DNA from: Novosphingobium sp. 18050
GTDB lineage: Bacteria > Pseudomonadota > Alphaproteobacteria > Sphingomonadales > Sphingomonadaceae
Assembly (NCBI RefSeq): GCF_902706195.1
Contig: NZ_CACSJO010000001.1
Location: 372,001 to 436,000 of the forward strand
Direction: 5' to 3'
Length of the DNA: 64,000 nt
Positions 26,087 to 33,586 of the stretch are shown here, piece by piece; positions within the stretch are counted from its first letter, which is position 1; each line of letters opens with the position of its first letter. Under the pieces are notes generated by a model. It worked only from the letters and a program-made list of their open reading frames with translations, did no database searches and was not told where the DNA came from. Made by a program: the position numbers and the translations under genes.

Positions 26087-26928
26087 CCACCGTTCCCACC
26101 CCCAGCCTGCCGCCCTTGCGCGAAGTCATCGCCCGGCACGGCCTTTCGGCCTCCAAGGCGCTGGGCCAGAATTTCCTGCTCGATGAGCATCTGCTGGACC
26201 GCATCGCCGCGATCCCCAGCTCGCTCCGTGACCAGCATGTCCTCGAAGTGGGCCCCGGCCCCGGCGGCCTGACGCGGGCCCTGCTGCGCGCCGGTGCCAG
26301 CGTTACCGCTGTCGAGATGGATACGCGCTGCCTGCCCGCGCTCGCCGAAGTCGAAGCCGCATTTCCCGGCAAGCTCAAGGTTATCGAGGGCGACGCACTC
26401 AAGATCACCCCGGCTTCGCTGTTCGACGGCCCTTACCATATCGTCGCCAACCTGCCGTACAACGTCGGTACGGCGCTGTTCATCGGCTGGCTTTCGGGTG
26501 AAACCTGGCCGCCGCAGTGGGCTTCGCTGACCCTGATGTTCCAGGAGGAAGTGGCCCGCCGCATCATCGCCGAGCCCGACACGTCAGCCTATGGCCGTCT
26601 TGCGGTTCTCGCGCAGTGGCGCTCCACCGCGAAGCTGGCGATGAAGGTGCACCGCAGCGCCTTCACCCCGGCGCCGAAAGTCATGTCGGCAATCGTCCAC
26701 GTCACCCCTGCCGAGGCGCCTGAAGGTGTCTCCATGCGGGTGCTGGAACGGGTGACGGAGGCCGCGTTCGGCCAGCGCCGCAAGATGCTGCGCCAGAGCC
26801 TCAAGGGCGTGCCAGGCGCGCTCGACGCGCTGGAGAGCTTGGGCATCGACGCCCAGCGCCGCGCCGAAACGCTGTCGGTGGCAGAGTTCGTCAGCGTTGC
26901 GAAAGTGCTGACCAAACCCAAAAGCTGA
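26083..26928 (+). CDS. rsmA: 16S rRNA (A1518/A1519) dimethyltransferase
   Basis: A 281-residue SAM-dependent methyltransferase (KsgA) that dimethylates two adenosines in helix 45 of 16S rRNA. The opening [19 protein letters not shown]-binding [23 protein letters not shown] and the catalytic NLPYNVGT motif are present, with a C-terminal helical lobe. The start is most likely the TTG at 26083, because an AGGAG site lies seven bases upstream, while the ATG at 26062 has none. It is the last gene of the lptD operon. A bidirectional terminator follows. Confidence 0.95.
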   Translation: MTTVPTPSLPPLREVIARHGLSASKALGQNFLLDEHLLDRIAAIPSSLRDQHVLEVGPGPGGLTRALLRAGASVTAVEMDTRCLPALAEVEAAFPGKLKVIEGDALKITPASLFDGPYHIVANLPYNVGTALFIGWLSGETWPPQWASLTLMFQEEVARRIIAEPDTSAYGRLAVLAQWRSTAKLAMKVHRSAFTPAPKVMSAIVHVTPAEAPEGVSMRVLERVTEAAFGQRRKMLRQSLKGVPGALDALESLGIDAQRRAETLSVAEFVSVAKVLTKPKS

Positions 26929-26930
26929 CC

Positions 26931-26956
26931 TCGTCCCGGATCAAGTCCGGTACGGA
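26931..26956. repeat. Palindromic intergenic element, family A copy 2
   Basis: TCGTCCCGGATCAAGTCCGG followed by TACGG, matching the 11607-11631 element with a few substitutions that weaken the second arm. It lies directly after the rsmA stop and before the bidirectional terminator. Confidence 0.5.
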
Positions 26957-26970
26957 AAGCACCCCACAAC

Positions 26971-27009
26971 GAAAAAGGGCGGCGCATCATGCACCGCCCT
27001 TTTCTTTTT
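26971..27009. terminator. Bidirectional terminator between rsmA and secF
   Basis: AAAAAGGGCGG and CCGCCCTTTT form a 10-bp stem around a short loop, with an A-run on the left and a T-rich run on the right. It can end the rsmA transcript and the oppositely oriented secD-secF transcript. Confidence 0.88.
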
Positions 27010-27026
27010 CGCAGACCGCGTGCGGA

Positions 27027-28019
27027 TCAGCCCTTTTTGGGGGCGCTCGCTTCACGGGCGAGACGGTCCTGACGGTCGATCGCGCTCTCGGTGGTTACGA
27101 AGCTGTCCGGCTTCACACCCAGCCAGATCAGGATCGGCGCAGCCATGTAGATCGAGCTGTAGGTGCCGACGAAGATGCCCAGCACGATCGCTGCGGTGAA
27201 GCCGAAGATCACGTCAGGGCCCAGCAGCAGCAGTGCCAGCAGGGTGATCAACATCGACAGCGAGGTCACGATGGTACGCGCCAGAGTCTCGTTGACCGAA
27301 AGGTCGAGCAGCTCGGGCATCGGCATCTTGCGATACTTCTTCAGGTTCTCGCGGATGCGGTCATAGACGACGATGGTGTCGTTGAGTGAGTAACCGATCA
27401 GCGTCAGCAGCGCGGCCACGATGTTGAGGTCGAACTCCATCTGCGTCAGCGCAAACAGGCCCAGCGTCAGCGTCACGTCATGGACGAGGCTGAACAGAGC
27501 GCCCACACCGAACTGCCATTCAAAGCGCACCCAGATGTAGATCGCGACCGCAATCGCAGCCAGGCCGAGCGCCAGCATGGCGCTGCGCCCGAGTTCGCCG
27601 GAGACCTTGCCGGACACCGAATCGACACTGCCGATGTTCGCGCCGGGGTGGTTCTTGGCGATGTCGGCCTTGATCGTGGTCGCCATCGCATTGGCAAGCT
27701 TGGGGTTCTTGTCCGCGCCAACCGGCAGCTTCATGCGGATCGAGATCTCGTTCGCCTGGCCGAAACGCTGGATGATCGGCTCGCCGTAACCCAGCTTGTC
27801 GATTTCCTCGCGCAGCTGCGTAACCGGCGCATCGGTGCCACCCTCGAAAGTGACGCGCATCACCTGGCCGCCGACAAAGTCGACGCCCAGATTCAGGCCC
27901 TTGGTGGCGACCAGTCCGATCGAAGCGACGATCAGTAGCAGGCTGACGACGTAGAACGGCACACGCCACTTCAGGAAGTGGATGTTGGTGTTGTCGGGAA
28001 TGAGCTTGAGGAGCTTCAT
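27027..28019 (-). CDS. secF: Protein translocase subunit SecF
   Basis: A 330-residue inner-membrane protein acting with SecD and YajC to drive protein export through SecYEG using the proton gradient. The N-terminal TM (VVSLLLIVASIGLVAT) is followed by GLNLGVDFVGGQVMRV, characteristic of SecF. Five further TM segments include the motif SLNDTIVVYDRIRENL. The ATG at 28019 lies 12 bases after secD. Final gene of the yajC-secD-secF unit. Confidence 0.96.
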   Translation of the reverse strand: MKLLKLIPDNTNIHFLKWRVPFYVVSLLLIVASIGLVATKGLNLGVDFVGGQVMRVTFEGGTDAPVTQLREEIDKLGYGEPIIQRFGQANEISIRMKLPVGADKNPKLANAMATTIKADIAKNHPGANIGSVDSVSGKVSGELGRSAMLALGLAAIAVAIYIWVRFEWQFGVGALFSLVHDVTLTLGLFALTQMEFDLNIVAALLTLIGYSLNDTIVVYDRIRENLKKYRKMPMPELLDLSVNETLARTIVTSLSMLITLLALLLLGPDVIFGFTAAIVLGIFVGTYSSIYMAAPILIWLGVKPDSFVTTESAIDRQDRLAREASAPKKG

Positions 28020-28030
28020 ATGTCCTCCCC

Positions 28031-29641
28031 TTACAGGTTCAGGTCTGCGGGCCGCGCCTTGCGCAGCCAGCCGGCAACCCACATGCGGGTCAGCGTGACG
28101 GCCGTGAAGACCGAAGTCGCAATGCCGATCAGCAGGACGATGGCGAAACCGCGGACCGGACCGGTGCCGAAGTAGGCCATCAGAACTGCGGCGATGACGT
28201 TGGTGATGTTCGCGTCGAAAATCGCGCGACTGGCTTCCTTGTAGCCCATCTCCACCGCCTGCACGACGCGCCGACCCCGGTGGCGTTCCTCGCGGATACG
28301 CTCGTTGATCAGCACGTTGGCGTCCACCGCCGCGCCGATCGTCAGCACGAAGCCGGCGATGCCCGGCAGCGTCAGCGTGGTGCCGAACATCGCCATCACG
28401 CCAAGGATCATCATCACGTTCACCACAAGCGCGACATTGGCGTAGATGCCGAAGCGGCCATAGGTCAGCAGGATGAAGATCATCAGGAGGCCGGTGCCGA
28501 CGCCCATCGCGACGACACCCTTGTTGATCGAATCGGCGCCGAGGTCAGGACCAACGGTACGCTCTTCGACGACGGTGAGGTCAACCGGAAGCGCACCCGA
28601 GCGCAGCGCGATGGCGAGCTGCGTGGCGGACTGGACGTTGAAGCTGCCCGAAATCTGCGCGCTGCCGCCCAGGATCGGCTCGTTGATGCTGGGAGCCGAA
28701 AGCACCTTGCCATCGAGGATGATGGCGAAGCGCTTGTTGACGTTCTCGGTCGTCAGCCGGGCGAACTTCTCGCCGCCCTGTTGGTTGAAGGTGATCGAGA
28801 CGACTGCCTGGTTGGTTTTCGATTCGAAGGACTGCTTGGCATCGGTGAGTTCGTCACCCTTGATGCCGCCCAGACGCTTCACCGCGATGACGGGAGCCTG
28901 GCCGCCAGCAGCACCAGCGTCGGCATAAGGCACGATCTCGTCGCCCGGAGGAACGATGCCCTGCGCCAGATCGCTGGGTACAGCGGTCTCGTCGACCAGC
29001 TTGAATTCGAGCTTGGCGGTCTGACCGAGCAGCGCTTTCAGCGCCGCCGGATCCTGCAGGCCCGGAACCTGAACGTCGATGCGGGTGCCGCCGAGGCGCC
29101 GGATATCGGGCTCCTTGGTGCCCAGTGCGTCGATACGCTTGCGCACGACGTCGACCGCGGTCTCCATCGCGTTGCTTACGGCAAGGTCGATGCCTTCCGG
29201 GGTAGGCGCGAGGACGAACTGGTTGCCGTTGACGACCTGAATATCCCAGTCGCGCTGGCCGGAAAGGCCGGCGCCGGTGGTCAGGGGCAGGATCGCTTCA
29301 CGCGCCGCGTCGACCTGCGCGCTGTCGCGCACGGTGAAGGACAGGCGCCCTCCCCGGCTCGACACGTCGCCGATGGCGATGCGCGGCTCGGCGGTACGCA
29401 GCTTGGTGCGCACCGAATCCTCCATGCCCTCCAGTCGCTGCTGGACCACCTGGTCGCGGTTCGCCTCAAGCAGAAGGCGCGAGCCGCCCGCAAGGTCGAG
29501 CCCCATGTTGATCTTCGGGTGCGGGAGCGCCTCGGGCCAGCGGATATTGGTGACGGACAGCAAGGTCGGCAGCGCAAGCGCGCACAGGACCAGCGTCAGC
29601 CCCCAGTACCAGACCTTCTTCCAGGTGGAAAATTCAAGCAT
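28031..29641 (-). CDS. secD: Protein translocase subunit SecD
   Basis: A 536-residue membrane protein. TM1 (WGLTLVLCALALPTLLS) is followed by GLDLAGGSRLLLEA and a large periplasmic region with the P1 head. C-terminal TM helices then follow, with TLPGIAGFVLTIGAAVDANV, the conserved phrase of TM4, and NERIREE. It sits between yajC and secF. A 75-base gap to yajC holds an inverted repeat. Confidence 0.96.
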   Translation of the reverse strand: MLEFSTWKKVWYWGLTLVLCALALPTLLSVTNIRWPEALPHPKINMGLDLAGGSRLLLEANRDQVVQQRLEGMEDSVRTKLRTAEPRIAIGDVSSRGGRLSFTVRDSAQVDAAREAILPLTTGAGLSGQRDWDIQVVNGNQFVLAPTPEGIDLAVSNAMETAVDVVRKRIDALGTKEPDIRRLGGTRIDVQVPGLQDPAALKALLGQTAKLEFKLVDETAVPSDLAQGIVPPGDEIVPYADAGAAGGQAPVIAVKRLGGIKGDELTDAKQSFESKTNQAVVSITFNQQGGEKFARLTTENVNKRFAIILDGKVLSAPSINEPILGGSAQISGSFNVQSATQLAIALRSGALPVDLTVVEERTVGPDLGADSINKGVVAMGVGTGLLMIFILLTYGRFGIYANVALVVNVMMILGVMAMFGTTLTLPGIAGFVLTIGAAVDANVLINERIREERHRGRRVVQAVEMGYKEASRAIFDANITNVIAAVLMAYFGTGPVRGFAIVLLIGIATSVFTAVTLTRMWVAGWLRKARPADLNL

Positions 29642-29663
29642 TGCCTATCGCTTCTCTCCAAAG

Positions 29664-29700
29664 GGACGCGGGCCAAAGGGACGCAGGCGTACCCGCGTCC
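29664..29700 (-). repeat. Inverted repeat and short tandem repeat between yajC and secD
   Basis: GGACGCGGG at 29664-29672 pairs with CCCGCGTCC at 29692-29700. The left arm is part of a tandem duplication of CCAAAGGGACGC with G/A. On the minus strand this makes a strong hairpin just after yajC without a long U-tract. It may be an attenuator, RNA-processing site or repeat. Confidence 0.55.
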
Positions 29701-29716
29701 TGGAATTGCGGCCAGA

Positions 29717-30052
29717 TCAGTCGTTCGCGGGCTTGGAGCCGGCCGGCGGGATCACGTCGACGATCGTCGACTTGAGCGCCTTGACCTTCACGCCCTGCGC
29801 CAGTTCGACCTCGGCGTAGTTGTCGTCGACCTTGACGATCCTGCCGACGAAACCGCCGCCGGTCAGCACTTCGTCGCCCTTCTTGAGCGAGGAGAGCTTG
29901 TTCTTGTGCTCCTTCTGCTGCTTCATCTGCGGGCGCAGGATGAGGAACCAGAAGATCAGCGCCATGGCCACGAACGGCATGTACGTAATCCAGGCCGGCG
30001 GCGCACCGGCGGGTGCGGCGGCGGCTAGCTGAGCGAGGATCGAGGTCTGCAT
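29717..30052 (-). CDS. yajC: Preprotein translocase accessory subunit YajC
   Basis: A 111-residue inner-membrane protein with one TM segment (MPFVAMALIFWFLILRPQ) ending in the diagnostic RPQMKQQKEHKNKLSSL, then a small cytosolic domain (KKGDEVLTGGGFVGRI). The start at 30052 is the first ATG with family fit; open sequence upstream is not protein-like. First gene of the Sec accessory unit. Confidence 0.95.
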   Translation of the reverse strand: MQTSILAQLAAAAPAGAPPAWITYMPFVAMALIFWFLILRPQMKQQKEHKNKLSSLKKGDEVLTGGGFVGRIVKVDDNYAEVELAQGVKVKALKSTIVDVIPPAGSKPAND

Positions 30053-30362
30053 GGAAATGATGGGCCTTCTTTGTTTCGTGCCGGCTTCGCGGCGTGCCTG
30101 TCGGCGAATCGCGCGCCAGCCGGCCGTGCATCCAGTCGGAAAAAACCCCGAGCCGGACGCAACCGGATGCGCGCGGTTAGCAATAAAGCGCACCGCTGGC
30201 AACGCGCGCGCATCCGCGCTTCCCCGCCGACAAGCAGCCAGATAGGGCCTGATGCAGCGCGTTCAAGCGCCCCGCAGGCACGATGAAAAACTCCTCTCGC
30301 ACGACGGGAGGCCGTGAAGCACCAAGAAAGAGCGCGGCGCGCAAATTCCTGACAAGAGGCGC
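30053..30362. other. Intergenic region upstream of yajC and the tRNA-Pro gene
   Basis: 310 bases with no credible coding sequence. It contains the candidate yajC promoter at 30174-30202 and, at its right end, leads to the tRNA-Pro promoter. No repeat or RNA family was recognised in the rest. Confidence 0.5.
30174..30202 (-). promoter_or_regulatory. Candidate promoter of yajC-secD-secF
   Basis: On the minus strand TTGCCA (30197-30202) and TAACCG (30174-30179) are separated by 17 bases. The -10 box is poor, but the same TTGCC-N18-TAAC layout precedes the tRNA-Ile gene at 39305-39333. Confidence 0.35.
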
Positions 30363-30391
30363 TTGCGTATCTGAAAGGACGTGCCTATAGG
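30363..30391 (+). promoter_or_regulatory. Sigma-70-type promoter of tRNA-Pro(GGG)
   Basis: TTGCGT (30363-30368), a 17-base spacer and TATAGG (30386-30391). The predicted start near 30398 would lie about six bases before the tRNA 5' end. Confidence 0.6.
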
Positions 30392-30403
30392 CCGCGCTCC
30401 GGT

Positions 30404-30480
30404 CGGGACGTAGCGCAGCCTGGTAGCGCATCACACTGGGGGTGTGGGGGTCGGAGGTTCGAATCCTCTCGTCCCGACCA
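30404..30480 (+). tRNA. tRNA-Pro(GGG)
   Basis: A 77-nt cloverleaf with encoded CCA. The acceptor CGGGACG pairs with CGTCCCG, the anticodon loop CTGGGGG carries GGG, and the T loop is GTTCGAATC. It reads CCC and CCU. It has its own promoter and terminator. Confidence 0.95.
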
Positions 30481-30484
30481 AGAA

Positions 30485-30525
30485 AAACCGCCGTTTCCTG
30501 CCTCGCGCAGGAGACGGCGTTTTCG
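30485..30525 (+). terminator. Terminator after tRNA-Pro(GGG)
   Basis: An A-rich left side, the stem GCCGTTTCCTG with its near-complement CAGGAGACGGC, and a TTTTC tail, starting five bases after the tRNA CCA. Confidence 0.85.
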
Positions 30526-30693
30526 TATCAGCAACCACATGACAGGTAACGCGCGCGATTTGAGCGCTGGCTTTGGCTTGCGATTGTCGAAACTGAATCC
30601 CCCTGCCCCTGGATGACACTCCTGTGTTAGATACCGGGGACGCGGCGAAATATACGCGGCGTCCGATCGCCGCCTGAACGGGTGAGCAAATCC

Positions 30694-30909
30694 ATGGCCT
30701 CAGAAAATCCCAGTCCTACTCACGAGCGCAATGCAGCCATATACGTCGCCGTCGTCGATGGCGCGACCTTCGGCGAGCTTGCCGCGCAGTATGGCATCAG
30801 CAAGGTTCGTGTGCAGAAAACATACGCCCGCGAGCGGACGAACGCCTGGGAAGCGCGCAGGCGCGGAGATACCAGCTACCTCGACCGGCCCATTCCGGCG
30901 GACGTCTAA
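30694..30909 (+). CDS. Small helix-turn-helix protein, 71 aa
   Basis: A 71-residue protein (75 from an alternative GTG at 30682). The core AATYVAVV-like region and [19 protein letters not shown] form a helix-turn-helix resembling sigma-70 region 4, followed by a basic tail ([15 protein letters not shown]). It likely binds DNA as a small regulator. It starts about 170 bases after the tRNA-Pro terminator and precedes a holin gene by 130 bases. No named family recognised. Confidence 0.6.
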   Translation: MASENPSPTHERNAAIYVAVVDGATFGELAAQYGISKVRVQKTYARERTNAWEARRRGDTSYLDRPIPADV

Positions 30910-31041
30910 GCACTACCCGGCGGCCCCCGAGGCCATGCCGGGCATTGCCATATGTGCCACAGGGCCGAAAACCGTTTTCCTACACGAACCGATATGGTTA
31001 TTTGATTGCGAGCCACTCCCGTCACCGGAAAGGACTCGCTC

Positions 31042-31455
31042 ATGGCTCTGCTTGATTCGCTGCTCGGTCCCGTCACCCGCATCATCGACAAGGTCGTCCC
31101 CGACCCCGAAGCGCGCGACCGTGCCAAGCTGGAACTACTCAAGCTTGAGAGTTCGCAGGAACTCGAAATGCTGCAGGCCAGCCTATCGGCCATCGTCGCC
31201 GAAGCCAATTCCGCCGATCCCTGGACCAGCCGCGCACGGCCCAGCTTTCTCTACGTCATCTATCTCATGATCTTGTGGGCACTGCCGATGGGCGTGATCG
31301 GCGCACTCAGCCCGGCCACCGCCCGCGCCATTGGCGAAAGCATGAGCGCCTATCTCAACGGCATCCCGGAGCCGCTCTATGCCCTGTTCGGCACCGGCTA
31401 CCTCGGATATTCGGCGATGCGCCAGTGGGGCAAGACCCGGGGGTCCGACCGCTAA
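31042..31455 (+). CDS. 3TM-type holin family protein (gene transfer agent type)
   Basis: A 137-residue membrane protein of the GTA_holin_3TM pattern. It begins with an amphipathic stretch (ALLDSLLGPVTRIIDKVVPD), then RAKLELLKLESSQELEML, then WTSRARPSFLYVIYLMI leading into hydrophobic segments and PEPLYALFGTGYLGYSAMRQ. In gene transfer agents and phages such proteins permeabilise the membrane for endolysin release. The ATG at 31042 has an AAAGGA site. No endolysin, capsid or tail genes are nearby, so it may be a solitary domesticated copy. Confidence 0.72.
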   Translation: MALLDSLLGPVTRIIDKVVPDPEARDRAKLELLKLESSQELEMLQASLSAIVAEANSADPWTSRARPSFLYVIYLMILWALPMGVIGALSPATARAIGESMSAYLNGIPEPLYALFGTGYLGYSAMRQWGKTRGSDR

Positions 31456-31522
31456 GCAAACGCTAACCATCGTACGCTAAAGGGTAACGACCAACCCATC
31501 CGCACCACCCAGGAGCGTTCGA

Positions 31523-31858
31523 GTGTTTCGCATGACCGCGCGGCTTGCCGCTCTCTGCCTCCCCGTCGCCCTTGCCGCCTGCGGTTCCTCGCGCGAGGAC
31601 GAACTGGAAAAGCAGCTCGCCCAGGCCCAGGCCACCGCAGCCGAGGAAGCAGCCGCCCTCAAAGCCCAGCAGGAGGCATCCGCCGCACGCGCCAAGGACA
31701 ACGACCAGTCGCTCGCCGCCTTCTACGCGGGCGACGGCGGCTCCGAGGACAGCGCCCCGAACGAGGATCTGGGCGGTCCGGCCCCCGAAGCACCCGAGGC
31801 GCCGCCGCCGCCGCCGGCCGACATGCCACCCGGTCCGCCCCTGCCCGCTCCGCAATGA
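31523..31858 (+). CDS. Small lipoprotein with coiled-coil and Pro-rich tail
   Basis: A 111-residue protein starting from GTG at 31523, with AGGAG seven bases upstream. A signal peptide ends in the lipobox LAAC-GSS, so the cysteine would be lipidated. It is followed by a charged alpha-helical stretch (EDELEKQLAQAQATAAEEAA) and a Pro/Ala-rich end (PEAPPPPPADMPPGPPLP). It looks like a Lpp-like or spacer lipoprotein. Function unknown. It lies between the holin gene and aroQ. Confidence 0.7.
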   Translation: MFRMTARLAALCLPVALAACGSSREDELEKQLAQAQATAAEEAAALKAQQEASAARAKDNDQSLAAFYAGDGGSEDSAPNEDLGGPAPEAPEAPPPPPADMPPGPPLPAPQ

Positions 31859-31929
31859 CCGCAGCGGCTTGCGCCCGCCGGTCGCCCCGCTAAAGCTCGG
31901 CGCCTGACGATCACGGGAATTTCGAAGCG

Positions 31930-32367
31930 ATGGCGATCAAGCTGATCTATGTGCTCAACGGCCCCAACCTCAACCGGCTGGGCAAGCGCGAACCCGAAAT
32001 CTATGGTTCGCAGACGCTGGACGATATCGGCGCCATGCTGGCCGCGCGCGGTGAAGCGCTGGGCATGAGTATCGAAATGCGCCAGTCCAACCATGAAGGC
32101 GCGCTGGTCGACTGGCTCCATGAAGCGCAGGACAGCGGCGCCCACGCAGTGCTGCTGAACGCCGGGGCCTACACCCACACCTCCATCGCGCTGCTCGATG
32201 CGATCCGTTCGATCAAGGTGCCGGTCATAGAGGTCCACCTCTCCAATCCGCACACACGCGAGGAATTCCGCCACAAGTCCTGGGTCGGCATCGGCGCCAA
32301 GGGCACCGTCGCCGGTTTCGGCGCGCAGAGTTATATGGTGGCTTTGGAGGCTGCAGCGGGGCTCTGA
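31930..32367 (+). CDS. aroQ: 3-dehydroquinate dehydratase, type II
   Basis: A 145-residue type II dehydroquinase converting 3-dehydroquinate to 3-dehydroshikimate. It opens with NGPNLNRLGKREPEIYG (the catalytic Arg and Tyr region), then NHEGALVDW, NAGAYTHTSIAL (catalytic His), and EVHLSNPHTREEFRHKS. Length is standard. It forms the third shikimate-pathway gene in the window but is about 24 kb from aroB. Its end overlaps the convergent gene by 37 bases. Confidence 0.96.
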   Translation: MAIKLIYVLNGPNLNRLGKREPEIYGSQTLDDIGAMLAARGEALGMSIEMRQSNHEGALVDWLHEAQDSGAHAVLLNAGAYTHTSIALLDAIRSIKVPVIEVHLSNPHTREEFRHKSWVGIGAKGTVAGFGAQSYMVALEAAAGL

Positions 32368-32852
32368 GCCGGCACGCAGCCGATCACTTCGCCGTCGTTT
32401 CCACGCACGGAGACGATGCGGTGAACCGGAGTGTCTGCATAGCCGCCGTCTTTCGGCAGGCCCGCCTCATCCACCAGCGCCACGAAACATATCCGCTGGC
32501 GCGCGAGGCTCAGCAAAGCGCGGCGCACCTGTTCCGAGTTGGCATCGTCAGCCAGGCGCACCATCAGGAAATCGACGATGGCAGCGGTGTCGACGGGTGC
32601 CGAACTGCGTACCCTCGCCCGCAAATCGCGCACGGCGGCAGTGCCGACCGTCCAGCCATCGTGAACCGGGTCGAACAAGGGCGCGGAAGCCGCATCGGCT
32701 GCATTCACGCCAACCCTCAGGCCGCCGGTACTGCCCAGCTCGAACGCCGGGGTCTGCGGTTCGGGCGGGCGCAGGAAGAACCACCAGGCATTGCCCGCCA
32801 GCAATGCGACGGCCACCGCGACCAGCAGCGAACGCCGCGAGGATTTCGTCAT
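32331..32852 (-). CDS. Single-pass membrane-anchored protein of unknown function
   Basis: A 173-residue protein with a basic start (MTKSSRRS), one TM segment (LLVAVAVALLAGNAWWFFL) and an external domain with RVGVNAADAAS, APVDTAAIVDFLMVRLADDA, and a C-terminal RGNDGEVIGCVPAQ. No family recognised. The ATG at 32852 lies 14 bases after the lrp stop, so the two may form an operon. It overlaps the aroQ 3' end by 37 bases on the other strand. Confidence 0.65.
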   Translation of the reverse strand: MTKSSRRSLLVAVAVALLAGNAWWFFLRPPEPQTPAFELGSTGGLRVGVNAADAASAPLFDPVHDGWTVGTAAVRDLRARVRSSAPVDTAAIVDFLMVRLADDANSEQVRRALLSLARQRICFVALVDEAGLPKDGGYADTPVHRIVSVRGNDGEVIGCVPAQSPAAASKATI

Positions 32853-32866
32853 CGCCGCCTCCTCGT

Positions 32867-33331
32867 TCAGCCCAGCGGCACGCCCGGAATGTTCTTCGCG
32901 GTGCGGATCGTCAGCGACGTCTTCACGCTGTCGACGTTCGGCGCAGGCGTCAGCTTGCTGGTGAGGAATTCCTGGAAGCTCTGCAGGTCGCGGCTGACGA
33001 TCTTCAGTATAAAGTCTATTTCGCCGTTGAGCATGTGGCACTCACGCACTTCGGGCAGGCCCTTCATGTGGTCCTCGAAGGCGCGGAGCGATTCTTCGGC
33101 CTGGCTCTTGAGGCTGACCAGCGCGAAGACGGTGATCGTGAAGCCCAGCTTGGAAGCGTCGAGATCGGCGTGATAGCCCTGAATCACGCCCGCTTCCTCA
33201 AGGCTGCGCACCCGGCGCAGGCAAGGCGGAGCGGTCAGCCCGACGCGCTGGGCCAGCTCGACATTCGTGATCCGACCTTCGGCCTGCAACTCGGCAAGCA
33301 GGCGACGGTCGATTTCATCGAGATTAATCAT
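32867..33331 (-). CDS. Lrp/AsnC family transcriptional regulator
   Basis: A 154-residue feast/famine regulator. The N-terminal winged HTH opens LDEIDRRLLAELQAEGRITNVELA, followed by RVGLTAPPCLRRVRSLEEAGVI. A RAM ligand-binding domain follows (EVRECHMLNGEIDFILKIVSRDL). It probably binds DNA as an octamer and responds to an amino acid. It is divergent from the kinase-like gene across a 255-base AT-richer region that holds a candidate Lrp box. Confidence 0.92.
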   Translation of the reverse strand: MINLDEIDRRLLAELQAEGRITNVELAQRVGLTAPPCLRRVRSLEEAGVIQGYHADLDASKLGFTITVFALVSLKSQAEESLRAFEDHMKGLPEVRECHMLNGEIDFILKIVSRDLQSFQEFLTSKLTPAPNVDSVKTSLTIRTAKNIPGVPLG

Positions 33332-33401
33332 TCGAATTTTCCCCGGCGGAGTGCTTTCGCATCACCGCGTTGCAACTTACACATCGAAAAGGCCAGTGCG
33401 C

Positions 33402-33416
33402 CGTAATATTATTATG
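33402..33416. promoter_or_regulatory. Candidate Lrp-type binding box
   Basis: CGTAATATTATTATG, an AT-rich imperfect palindrome in a GC-rich genome, matching 11 of 15 positions of the E. coli Lrp consensus (read on the minus strand). It lies 71 bases before lrp and could mediate autoregulation. Confidence 0.25.
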
Positions 33417-33586
33417 CCATAGCGTAATCGTCCCGCTTTGCAACGCCTGCTGTGCAATGTCGAACTGACCTCTTCCTCTCCTCCACGGGTTTGCTAGGAG
33501 GTTCTCCCCTTGTTGTTTTCCTTATAGTAAACATAGGGGGTCCATAGGGACTGGTCTGCCATGACGGCAGCACCGCCGGAGACTGA

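Noticed and set aside
28280..30028. A 582-codon open frame antisense to secD and yajC
   Set aside because: Composition is that of a reverse-strand shadow; secD and yajC fully explain the region.
31042..31455. Holin as sign of a prophage
   Set aside because: No terminase, capsid, tail or lysozyme genes lie nearby, and neighbours are metabolic genes.
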